Positions 45,088-54,900 of a DNA stretch of 64,000 nt are shown here, one piece after another. A program made the translations under genes and the position numbers. This DNA comes from Paenibacillus sp. W2I17. Lineage in GTDB: Bacteria; Bacillota; Bacilli; Paenibacillales; Paenibacillaceae. The notes below the pieces were generated by a model. The model was not told where the DNA came from. It worked only from the letters and a program-made list of their open reading frames with translations, and ran no database searches. The stretch spans positions 62,001 to 126,000 of the forward strand of contig NZ_JAUSXM010000001.1 in NCBI RefSeq assembly GCF_030815985.1, written 5' to 3'. Position 1 is the stretch's first letter. Each line of letters starts with the position of its first letter.

Positions 45088-46233
45088 ATGGCAAATTTCA
45101 AGTATGTAGAAACCATTACAACATCCCAGGATCTTCTGAACAAGTTGAAGGAGGAGATTACGGCTTTCGAGAACTTCCCCTTCGAATCAACAGCGGGTGA
45201 AACAGCTGAGAATAACTCGTGGAAGGTATTTTATGAGGAAAAGGATGCTGAAAATCGTATCAGTCTGTTGATTCTTCAAAGCACTATGTCTATCGGAACA
45301 ACAGAAAAACCAATCACCAAAAAATATTATGTACAGTTCACGAATCACGCCATCGTTCCACGAGTGATCACACCAACACCTGCTTATGTAGAGCATAGTA
45401 CATTGACGGTCCAATTGCTTGAAGGACTGGAAGGAGAAGAGCCTGCTGCTTTGCCGGTGAAGACACTGCCAACATTCAAATTAACAGGTCACCCTGTACT
45501 GTACCAGTGGGCACTGGAGAGTCATACGCCAACGGATCGAAACAAAGAAAAGCCGGTTTACATGTATATCAATGTGATGAATAATCGTCTGGCTATGGTT
45601 CTGGTTGCAGATCCGGCTGTAAATTTCCTGGATTATAAAAAATCTTTCCTCTATGTAGGTGCGCTGAAGCCATTCAAATACAACCTCAATGATGTAGACG
45701 GAAACGTTATGCTGACGGCAGGTGCAGTTATTGATGAACCGGATATCGCAACAATTGCCAAAGACGGTACATACTACTATGGACAGTATACCTCTGCAGG
45801 TAACAACACGTTGCAGATGCTTAAAACCAAATCAGGTATTGAATTCCAAAGCCATTATCCTTCTTTCATTACACAAGCACCACCAGTAGGCAAAGCCTTT
45901 ATTGATCCTGAACTTGGGGATACGGGACTTGAACTGGAACCACAGGGTTTCCAGGCATCCAAATGGACGTCCAAATATCACTTGTCTCCAATTTATGTTG
46001 TCCACCCCTATGAGGGATATCGTGGTCAGTTTGACAACTGCATTGCGGTAACGAAACATAATATCCTTCACCTGGATGAGTTGATTATTGACGTGGAAGG
46101 AAAGCCTTGGCATCAAGAGGTTTATCGTTATTTCGATACAGATACACAGCAGAACTTCATGAACTTATCAGCTAATCAACGTATGGGCGTAGCGATTCTG
46201 AAAGAGGTACGTTACTCAAGTAAACAAGCATAG
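45088..46233 (+). CDS. Adhesin-like fibre protein, paralogue B
   Basis: 381 aa, ATG 45088 after AAGGAGGATT. Shorter paralogue of the preceding product, without its central insertion. Shared blocks: the opening (DLLNKLKEEITAFENFPFE, like AEDIIFDLADAI), YGQYTSAGNNTLQMLKTKSGIEFQSHYPSFITQ (like YGEYTSNGMDSVSLLRTRGNVLYQAHYPAFITQ), and HLSPIYVVHPYEGYRGQFDNCIAV. The side-by-side copies indicate a tandem duplication with divergence. Beta-rich, soluble, no signal peptide. A strong terminator follows. Confidence 0.6.
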   Translation: MANFKYVETITTSQDLLNKLKEEITAFENFPFESTAGETAENNSWKVFYEEKDAENRISLLILQSTMSIGTTEKPITKKYYVQFTNHAIVPRVITPTPAYVEHSTLTVQLLEGLEGEEPAALPVKTLPTFKLTGHPVLYQWALESHTPTDRNKEKPVYMYINVMNNRLAMVLVADPAVNFLDYKKSFLYVGALKPFKYNLNDVDGNVMLTAGAVIDEPDIATIAKDGTYYYGQYTSAGNNTLQMLKTKSGIEFQSHYPSFITQAPPVGKAFIDPELGDTGLELEPQGFQASKWTSKYHLSPIYVVHPYEGYRGQFDNCIAVTKHNILHLDELIIDVEGKPWHQEVYRYFDTDTQQNFMNLSANQRMGVAILKEVRYSSKQA

Positions 46234-46257
46234 ACCTGAATCGTATAGATTCAGTAG

Positions 46258-46293
46258 AGGGAACCCTGACTCCGCTCAGGAGTTCCCTTTTTA
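46258..46293 (+). terminator. Terminator after paralogue B
   Basis: AGGGAAC (46258-46264) pairs with GTTCCCT (46282-46288) with an inner CTGA/TCAG pair, followed by TTTTTATTT. It separates the baseplate/adhesin block from the giant fibre. Confidence 0.75.
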
Positions 46294-46311
46294 TTTGGAG
46301 GGGGTGATGCA

Positions 46312-49300
46312 GTGCTCACAACAAACGAATACTATTTCAGCATCCGGGACATTGTTCAGACATCACAGGGATATTTGCTCAGGATAGGCAGTACAGGAAG
46401 TAGGACTTTGGACTATATGTTTGTATATATTCCTTATAGTCGTTATGCCAGTATATTGATGCTGGATTTCTACATGGCAAGGAATGCTGCTGATGATACG
46501 ATAAAAGACGAATTGATTGACTCCATCAAAAGAGATTTGGAAGGAGAAGAACAATTTATCGTTCTGTCTGATGGAAGAACAAGGAATCATATATCGATAA
46601 ACGAGATACCTATTGGAGACAAACGAAATACGGTACAAAGCGAGATCGAAGAAGGCATTAAGGCTATGCGTAATCGATTAGGTGCCGATGAGTCCTTAGA
46701 GCCGATTGAAGCAATTCGAACATCTCTTCGAGATAGCAATCTTATGGATAACTCTGAGCAAAAGGCTGCTGATCGAATGCAGTGGCTGCATCAGGGACAG
46801 TTGCATACGGAAGATGCAGCATGGCGTGTTGATAATAACAAAGAATTGAGAATATTCAAGAATGTTACAGTGACACGCAACTTGCTGAAAAATCTGGACA
46901 AAATTCATCCATCCCAATGGGGTGTTCGTTTCTCGGATCAGGATGTCATTCTGGATTATCTTGGAGATTACGAGCGAGATGATGCAGTTGAAACCGTTGT
47001 TGAACGAATCATGGCGTCAGCCAGAGATCATCAGAAGCATACCCGGCTTGAGATTTTAGCGATAGCCAATCGGACAGTTTCGATGCTCACGGAGCAAATG
47101 GTGATGGATGGTGCTCTGAAAGAAACTGAGCGATGCAGCATCATAGTTAGAGTAATTGACAGCGTTAAAGAGAGACTGAAAGATACTGCGATATCCAAGC
47201 TGGACTTGGGTTCATTAATGACTCGGCGTGAACTCGATGTTTCATATGGAAACCTGCTAAAAGCTGCAATAGTCCATCATCGGAACACCTCCAAGGAGCT
47301 CATGAGTAACTTCCAGCGTTTCTATAAACGGGATTCAAGCATAGATCATGACATACCAATAGGGAATTCTTCACGTTCCCTACAAGAAGAATATATGAAA
47401 ATTGTACATGAGCAAATTCTCTCTTCAATAGATCATACGAGAGAAATCAGTGTTCATAAGCCAGATCAGGGTGAAAGAAATCTTCAGGTCGAAGGGCAAC
47501 TGGCTCATTTCAATCAAGCCTTGCGGAATATTGATTTTGAAACGCAGATGCAGTACGTACAACGATGGGGGCAACGCAAAGACTTCGAAAACGGGTTAAT
47601 CATGCGTCCACCTGTTCTGGCTAAACTGAAAACACGCCAATTCCCAAGTGTGGTACATCAGTCTCTCCGAATGGAAAGAGATACGAATAAAGAACTGCTT
47701 TTAGCGGAAACACAGTTATATAGACGAAGCGCAGAGCATGATATTATTTCTTTAAACGAGATCATAAATTTGGATCGGAGCCGACTGACAGCACCTACCT
47801 TGATTAATAAGGAAGGTCTATGGGGAACCATGGCTAAAGGTGTGCAAACCTATATGGACAGATCTTCAGCCAATAGGTATCACCCCGCATCTGCGTTAAG
47901 AGATATTCGTAGTGATCCCTGGGTGATCCAAAATGCTTTTCCAAGAGCACAACGTATTATAGGTCATAATCCAGCAACAATAGATCAGGAATTCCCTTGG
48001 GGCAATAGAATCATAGATCATAATCCTGCTTATATTGAAGATGTGAATACGCAAATCAAGGCTCACCGGCTTATTGTTGTACTTGGAGCGGTTGAGGACA
48101 CAAATAAGCAAATTCTTGCATCAAGGGATGTTACGGAGTTCGGATATGTCTTGCGAAATAAACCCGAAGCATATCGAGATACAGTAGAATTCGCTAGTGT
48201 TGAGAGGGATAAACCTGAGGGCACTCGGGTAGATAAAGAAGCTGCACATCTCCTTCGAGAATATTCAGAAGGACGCAGGGTCGACAAATTTGAATCATTT
48301 GTATCTTCCCAATTCGATACGGGTCATGTTGGTCCGCGAGCCATGTATATTCCCAAAACAGAAGTGCATGCCGAGCGAACGGATACATATGAGATAGAAT
48401 TAAAATTTTCAAGAGCGGGTAACCGCAATACTGAGCAAGAAATCTGGTTACCCCAGGCTTTACGTGGAGAACGTGAAGATAAGACATTGACGATTGAAGA
48501 TACGGTCTACGAGGCGCTGAAGAGTAGGAATAGTAAAAACCTTTTTCTTGACGATGAGATGTATGTAGCACTTAAAGGCAGCAAAGAGCTCAATATAGAG
48601 AAATTGTGGCAATCCCTAAAAAATATGACGCAGAAGCATATGGTTTACTTGGATGACTTACTAAAAAAGTTCATCAGTGATGGTGGAACGATTGGAAACA
48701 AATTATATCCGGGTCATCTGGAAGATTCATTGCTGGCAGCTGAATTATTAGAACGCCCTGCGCTTGTATTGGAGATGATGATTGATGCGGTGTATCAGAC
48801 CGATGATGTCGCCTTTATGGATGAAAACCTTCTTACTGGAATTCGAGAGAGAATCGATGCATTAATTGAAGTGGGTATCTTGTGTTCGATTAAACAAAGT
48901 GATAATGGACTCGTTACATTCAGTTCAGAGGGTATTAGAGAATTGAAACAAGTTATCATCGACATGGACATGCCAGAAGCATATCAAGAGCCCGATGATG
49001 CATGGACAGACACACCATATCTAGATGCAGATCACCTACCCCGTCAGGGGAATGTAGATGATAAAATGTCCGAGTCCTTCAAGGAAAAGGACAGTGAGTA
49101 TAATCAAGAAGGGTTGCTGAATGAGCAAAATACGGGTTCAAAGTTTGATCGGCGCGGAGAAACCATCGAGGTGACTTATGCGGATTGGGATGCCAAACCG
49201 ATTACTTTTAATTTTGATACTCCACTTGGTTTTGTTGATTCATCTCCAGGAGTTTTCGATGAGGATCTATCAGAAATGAACGCTGCTCACTCACAGGAAA

Positions 49301-51897
49301 AGTTCGGCATGGTGAATGAAACAGTCGATGGTTCTAATCACGATCGAGATGGATTATTTAACGAGCAAGATTATGCTACAGGAGAATCTATCCTTCGGTC
49401 AGGCGAGCACTCTAATACATACGTTGCGGGTTCGACAGATCTCCGAGAACTGCATATTAGCGAAGAGTACTCCACTGGGGCCCGTTTCAGTCAACAAGCG
49501 GATGTGAGTGAGGAATATAACTTAGGCAGTCCTGTTAGTCGTGAGCTTCAACAGACTGGAGAGATAGTCTCAGGAGCTTCTTCACAAATGAGAAAAGCAC
49601 AGGTCATTCAGTTGTATACCTCCAGCACTTCTGGAATTCGTCAAGCAAATACAAGTGAGGGCTATGAATTAGGAGATCCACTTTTACGCCAAGGTCTATC
49701 TAGTGAAGGCTTTAGCCTTGGATATCAGGATTTGCGTGAAATGCAATGGGATGATGGTTATATGGGGAAAATGAATCATCGACTGGGTGTAACAGCAGAA
49801 GGATCATTTTACAGTTATATGGAATTAAAACAGGCAAACATGAATGACGGAATGCAATTGGCCATGAACTCAGAACGATTGGCAGAGCAATCAGGTCGAG
49901 TTGAACATGCTACTCAATTGAAAGATTCATGGGTGAATGAAGATTTTCTGGGTCAGGTATACAAACTTGGTAACCTGGAACAGCAGTGGATAGCTGATAA
50001 GCCACAACAGGGAAATCTGGAGAGCCAGTGGGTTGCTACCAAATATCAATATGGTTTGATGGATCAATATCTTGACAGCGGGGATAAACCTAAGTACGCA
50101 GACGTGCCAGTAGAATCCATTGGAGGTTTGCCGCTCAAATATGGGCAGATTGAAGAGGAGTTGCAGGCAACTAAATACCAGTATGGCAACTTGGAAGAGC
50201 AGCTACTCGGAATTAAACCTCAGTATGGAAAAATTGAAGAAATGCTGTTTTCTACCAAGCCCCAATATGGAAATTTGGAAGAAAATCTTCTCGCGACTAA
50301 GGGTGGTAAAAGTTCCGAATATCACATTACCAACAACGGAGATAAACGTGCAAGAGATTCATATGTTGAGGAACAACGGAACGGATCAAAGAGCGAGCGA
50401 AGGACAGGTCTTGAGGAAGATATAGCGGGAATTCTAAATCCTCTTCGGGCTACATTTGAATCTGGTTTGTTAAGCACAAAAGGTAATTCCCAGGCTGATT
50501 GGGAGCAATCTTTAGTGAGTGATAAGGCGAGCAATTATTCTTCAATTGTTACTATATCTGAAGCATTAAAAATTCAACAGCATGGGCATGTGGGAGAGCA
50601 ATTGAATGCTAGCAAGTTGGAACAAGGTGCTTCTCTTCTAGATGGTTCAGAAGGAAAGAAAGGACATGTGGATGGTGAATTAATCGATTGTACATGGACA
50701 GGCACGAACTCAGGGCACCACGCTAATGTTGGGGCAGGATTATCCGGTGAAACCGGACCACTTGAATCTACAGAGCAATACGAAATAACGACTGCATTTA
50801 AGAATATTCTTAATGGTGAATTAAATATAGAAGATACTAACATGTCAATCAAGTTAAGTGGGTCTGGACAAGAAGTGGATGATTTTTCATATGCAGATTT
50901 TGAGGGCAGAGTGGCGCTTATTCAACAGGATGTCATCACTGCAGAACGAGAGGATGAACGAATATCTCATCTGGAAAACCAGACACGAGAGGCAACATTT
51001 GCGAATGCTCGTTTGTCTGAATTGCAGAATCCGGAGGATACATTCGCAACCTTTGAGGAACGATGTACGCAGGTGATCACGGGCTTTATTTTCGCTGAAC
51101 GACCTGAGATGCGTGCAGAGTATTTGGAACAGCTTTTTGCATTTTTGCCTGAACGAACAGCGCATCTTATGAAGATCTATCACGAAGCCAAAGTGGAAGG
51201 ACGGGCTTCTGATGTTGAAGTCGATTCGGTGTTGGCTTATCGGGATCGGATTACTGAGGGATATCTGCCTCTTATGGATACTACCGCGCAGGGACTTGTT
51301 TTCGATTATACCGATAATCTGTTGGACCACGGAATGAATCCCGAAGACTGGGAGGGTGGTTTTGGCGTGCCCGAAGAGTATGATCCTCATGACCCGTTCA
51401 ACGTTTATTTCCCATACTCCAAAGAGATGGATGCACTTGAACTTGTTCAGGCGGATGATTGGGTTCAATTCGGAGGCGGCGATTGGAAACGGGATGAGCT
51501 CCTCGGCAAGTTTTACAGTAAAAATGAAACTTCTCAAATCAACGGATGGTACCGGAATAATTTTCTGGGCGATCAGTATAAATTCTCCGTTGATTTCAAG
51601 GTAGATGAGAACGAGAAGGGTGACGATGGCGTTGGTATTATTTTCAAAATGCAAGATACCAATAACTATTGGATGTTCATGGTCAATGGTGGTGATTCTA
51701 CAAGTGCTCTAGATATGAGGACACCGATGCAGCTGTATCATGTCGTCGCGGGTAGAAAAGAGTCTGTAGGTTCTCCGATGCAACCTTTTAAATGGGAGAG
51801 GGATCGATGGTACACAATCTCAGTATCCATCATTAAAGGTAAGCTGCAAATCTATACCGATTCCAAACTACAATACGATTTAACGGGCACTGATTAA
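46312..51897 (+). CDS. Giant repeat-containing fibre protein (1861 aa)
   Basis: GTG 46312 after GGAGGGGG. No signal peptide or membrane segment. The N-terminal 500 residues are helical. From about residue 540 the chain is made of short units of 16-19 residues; the clearest lie at about 1215-1335, with KYQYGNLEEQLL, KPQYGKIEEMLF and KPQYGNLEENLL in succession, and a second type around 1050-1200 built on SEEYxLGxPxxR. The last 170 residues form a laminin-G/DUF1080-like beta-sandwich (YKFSVDFKVDENEKGDDGVGIIFKMQDTNNYWMFMV), probably sugar binding. I infer a long fibre with a lectin-like end. It has no close named family that I recognise. Confidence 0.65.
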   Translation: MLTTNEYYFSIRDIVQTSQGYLLRIGSTGSRTLDYMFVYIPYSRYASILMLDFYMARNAADDTIKDELIDSIKRDLEGEEQFIVLSDGRTRNHISINEIPIGDKRNTVQSEIEEGIKAMRNRLGADESLEPIEAIRTSLRDSNLMDNSEQKAADRMQWLHQGQLHTEDAAWRVDNNKELRIFKNVTVTRNLLKNLDKIHPSQWGVRFSDQDVILDYLGDYERDDAVETVVERIMASARDHQKHTRLEILAIANRTVSMLTEQMVMDGALKETERCSIIVRVIDSVKERLKDTAISKLDLGSLMTRRELDVSYGNLLKAAIVHHRNTSKELMSNFQRFYKRDSSIDHDIPIGNSSRSLQEEYMKIVHEQILSSIDHTREISVHKPDQGERNLQVEGQLAHFNQALRNIDFETQMQYVQRWGQRKDFENGLIMRPPVLAKLKTRQFPSVVHQSLRMERDTNKELLLAETQLYRRSAEHDIISLNEIINLDRSRLTAPTLINKEGLWGTMAKGVQTYMDRSSANRYHPASALRDIRSDPWVIQNAFPRAQRIIGHNPATIDQEFPWGNRIIDHNPAYIEDVNTQIKAHRLIVVLGAVEDTNKQILASRDVTEFGYVLRNKPEAYRDTVEFASVERDKPEGTRVDKEAAHLLREYSEGRRVDKFESFVSSQFDTGHVGPRAMYIPKTEVHAERTDTYEIELKFSRAGNRNTEQEIWLPQALRGEREDKTLTIEDTVYEALKSRNSKNLFLDDEMYVALKGSKELNIEKLWQSLKNMTQKHMVYLDDLLKKFISDGGTIGNKLYPGHLEDSLLAAELLERPALVLEMMIDAVYQTDDVAFMDENLLTGIRERIDALIEVGILCSIKQSDNGLVTFSSEGIRELKQVIIDMDMPEAYQEPDDAWTDTPYLDADHLPRQGNVDDKMSESFKEKDSEYNQEGLLNEQNTGSKFDRRGETIEVTYADWDAKPITFNFDTPLGFVDSSPGVFDEDLSEMNAAHSQEKFGMVNETVDGSNHDRDGLFNEQDYATGESILRSGEHSNTYVAGSTDLRELHISEEYSTGARFSQQADVSEEYNLGSPVSRELQQTGEIVSGASSQMRKAQVIQLYTSSTSGIRQANTSEGYELGDPLLRQGLSSEGFSLGYQDLREMQWDDGYMGKMNHRLGVTAEGSFYSYMELKQANMNDGMQLAMNSERLAEQSGRVEHATQLKDSWVNEDFLGQVYKLGNLEQQWIADKPQQGNLESQWVATKYQYGLMDQYLDSGDKPKYADVPVESIGGLPLKYGQIEEELQATKYQYGNLEEQLLGIKPQYGKIEEMLFSTKPQYGNLEENLLATKGGKSSEYHITNNGDKRARDSYVEEQRNGSKSERRTGLEEDIAGILNPLRATFESGLLSTKGNSQADWEQSLVSDKASNYSSIVTISEALKIQQHGHVGEQLNASKLEQGASLLDGSEGKKGHVDGELIDCTWTGTNSGHHANVGAGLSGETGPLESTEQYEITTAFKNILNGELNIEDTNMSIKLSGSGQEVDDFSYADFEGRVALIQQDVITAEREDERISHLENQTREATFANARLSELQNPEDTFATFEERCTQVITGFIFAERPEMRAEYLEQLFAFLPERTAHLMKIYHEAKVEGRASDVEVDSVLAYRDRITEGYLPLMDTTAQGLVFDYTDNLLDHGMNPEDWEGGFGVPEEYDPHDPFNVYFPYSKEMDALELVQADDWVQFGGGDWKRDELLGKFYSKNETSQINGWYRNNFLGDQYKFSVDFKVDENEKGDDGVGIIFKMQDTNNYWMFMVNGGDSTSALDMRTPMQLYHVVAGRKESVGSPMQPFKWERDRWYTISVSIIKGKLQIYTDSKLQYDLTGTD

Positions 51898-51941
51898 CTC
51901 AGTGTTCTTTTTTTCGTATAGAGCGAGTACGAGGTGATTTT

Positions 51942-54900
51942 ATGGGTCATACATTTGGATTATTTACAATGTCTCAAAAAGGCGTGTTGTTCGCCAATAT
52001 GAGAGCTAAGATAGCTGATAAAGACGATTATGCCAATCCTAACCATCCAGAGCATCTCCCGGAGAGTCCGAATGCACCGAGAAGTGAAACGGACCGGCAT
52101 GGCGAAGAAAATAATCCTATTCTGGGTGATCCAGGTTACGGTCAGATAGGACGATGGCAGACGGTTCAATTGGATGCACTGGAAAACAGTATTGATCAAA
52201 TCATTGAGCAATATCTGAGAGATAAGTCTTGGTATGAGAGTGTACGATGTCGTGAAGCACTGTGGAATATGTACCGCAGGATTGAATGGTGGGTAGAACA
52301 ACAGCAGCCTCCAGATAAAACACAATATCAGCGAGTGATGCAAATGGTGAAAGACTGTATTCACAAGATTCTTGAAAACGCCCAGAAGCCTGGCGGTAGT
52401 CATCATGGTGTGTCATTGCCGATCTGTCCGGCACCTTACTACCATCATTTTAGCGGGAATTACTTCAATCATTTTGATGCAACCGTATATGAGATCCCGC
52501 TTTTTTCGATGAAAAAGGATGTCCCGTTCTCGAATAAATTCCCTGATTTCTTCAGATATGTATCATCGACGGAGGATAAGGAATGGGTAGCTGTTCACTC
52601 CGTAGGCAAAAATGAACAATCTGGTTCAGAGATGATCTTAAAACTGGATTTAGGGCTTCTGGAGATTGGCAACTCATCCAAAATCACATTTAACTGGCGT
52701 GTGAAGCGTTATGGACAGATCAGGTTCAAGTACCTGGCTAGTGCCAAGCGCGGTAACGGCATGCTGTTTTATATTAATGGGCAGCAAGTCGGAGGTGAAT
52801 GGAGCGAGAATAGCGGATGGCAGGAAGCTGCATTTACGTTGCAGCCAGGACAGATGTACAAGTTCGACTGGCTGATCCGTAAAATGAGACCTGAAGTATG
52901 GCAGAACAATGGCATCTATCTCAAGGATGTTGAAGTCGTTGAGATTGTGGATACACGCAAGCCGCCTGCACCGAAAGATTACGATCTGGATGGTGAGGAC
53001 GTATATGAGTATGGGAACTGGGTTGTAAGATCACCGCAAAGTTTGGCACAAGCCCATTTTAAAGGACAATTCATTACGGATGATTTACGTAAGAAAACCA
53101 TGACGATGGATCTGGATAACGAATGTGATGGAACGGTTTCATTTGCTTACAAGATGGGGGTGGATGAAGAGCCGTATCCCAATCATGATTATCAGTTGTT
53201 TTTTGATGATAAAATGCTTGAACGCACTCAGCGAGGGGATGGAGATCATGGCAGTTATGCTACATCAGTGCATGGTGTGGAGTGGAGACTGAATGGGGAA
53301 TATTCAGAAACGGAGACTAACCAGGCTAAAATCGAATATGAAATTGTTGCAGGGCCGGATACGACCGTGGACTTGAGAGGTTCGCTCGAAGTAACTTGTC
53401 CTCCGCGAGAGATTGATCATTGGGAGCCGTCTCATCGGGGACAAGGGATTGGGAAATATCAATGGTTAATGTCGGGAAATCCGAGATGGATCCGTAAAGA
53501 AGATATTTTACGTTTGGATGAACCAACGGAAGGGAATATGATAGCACAGACAGAGGTGATATTAGATCATGAGGGGTGGTTTGTATTCAGTTACGCGCAT
53601 TTGCTTAGACCTACTGAAGCTTTTGAAGTAAAAGTTAACGGAATGTTAGTACATTATACGTCCATGCAAAGTGCCAGGGAACTAGTGCGTATTCCATTAA
53701 AGGCTGGACACAACATCATAGAGTTTCATATTCAAGATAGATTGACAGAGGAGCCATTTAAGTATCAGAAGAATCATTTGTTCACCTATGGTAATAACAC
53801 GGGTAATACATACCGTACAACGTCACCGCTAGGTTCATATGTTGATGTGACACGTGGATGGGATGTAACCGATGCTGGAGCATCTACACAAACAAATGGA
53901 GATACAATTACATACAGCGCAGAGCTCAATCCTGGTGCCAAATTAAAAATTAAAGAGCACATGCGAATCTATCCTGCAATGGATTCCAATTATGACCCAG
54001 ATAAAGGGACTTCAAGAGATATCGAAATATTTGGAGAGTTATTTAATAAAAAGGATGTGTATAAACCGTCTTTGAAATTTATTGGTGGTTGGAAATGGAA
54101 AGATATCAAACCTCCGCAATATAACCCTGACAATCCCCCTGATCCAATCCCGGTTGGAGATGGTGTAATGTGGGCGCAGGGACATAACCAAAATTTTATT
54201 TGTGAATTTACAGCTTCAATGAATAACTCTGGATATATATGCTGGCAGTATGGTGGCGACTTTGATACGGGGGAGAAGTTGGAACTACAAATAGATGGCA
54301 TCAGCGTATGGACAGGAAGTCAATCCAACGGTGATAAAGGTACAGATTGTATGTATCCCCTCCCTGCTGGTAACCATATATTCCGCTGGATATACCAGGA
54401 TGGGAAGGCATATACTCCTGGTGCCGGAAGTTCAGGAGGCTCTGGAAATACCGGTGGAAATGGTCCAACAAATGAGCAAATAAGAGATGTAGTCACCGAT
54501 CCTTTTGGACAAAGCTGTTTTCCAGCAGGTACTCAAACTCACAAAATTCAATATGGGCAAGTCTCATATGACGGAAACTCAGCACAGTCTAGCCAGTGGG
54601 GATGGAAGAACGATGGATTAATTTATAGTGATAATGGTATGCAGGGTATTAAAGTGCTGGATGAAGGTAAGACAGTCACACGGTATTTTAAAGCTCCACC
54701 TACTGGAAGTATCTTATACAGTGAGCAAATTACCGTTTATCCGGTGAAAAATAAAAAAGTTCAAGGTCTAAGAAAAATTATTCCAACTATCATTCCAAGT
54801 TCAGGAGTAAGATACCCTAAATTTTTGGGAACATCTTATTATTCTATAAACGTTAAAGGTACAGAGCCTGGAGATAATAAGTCTGATTTTGATAGTAAAT

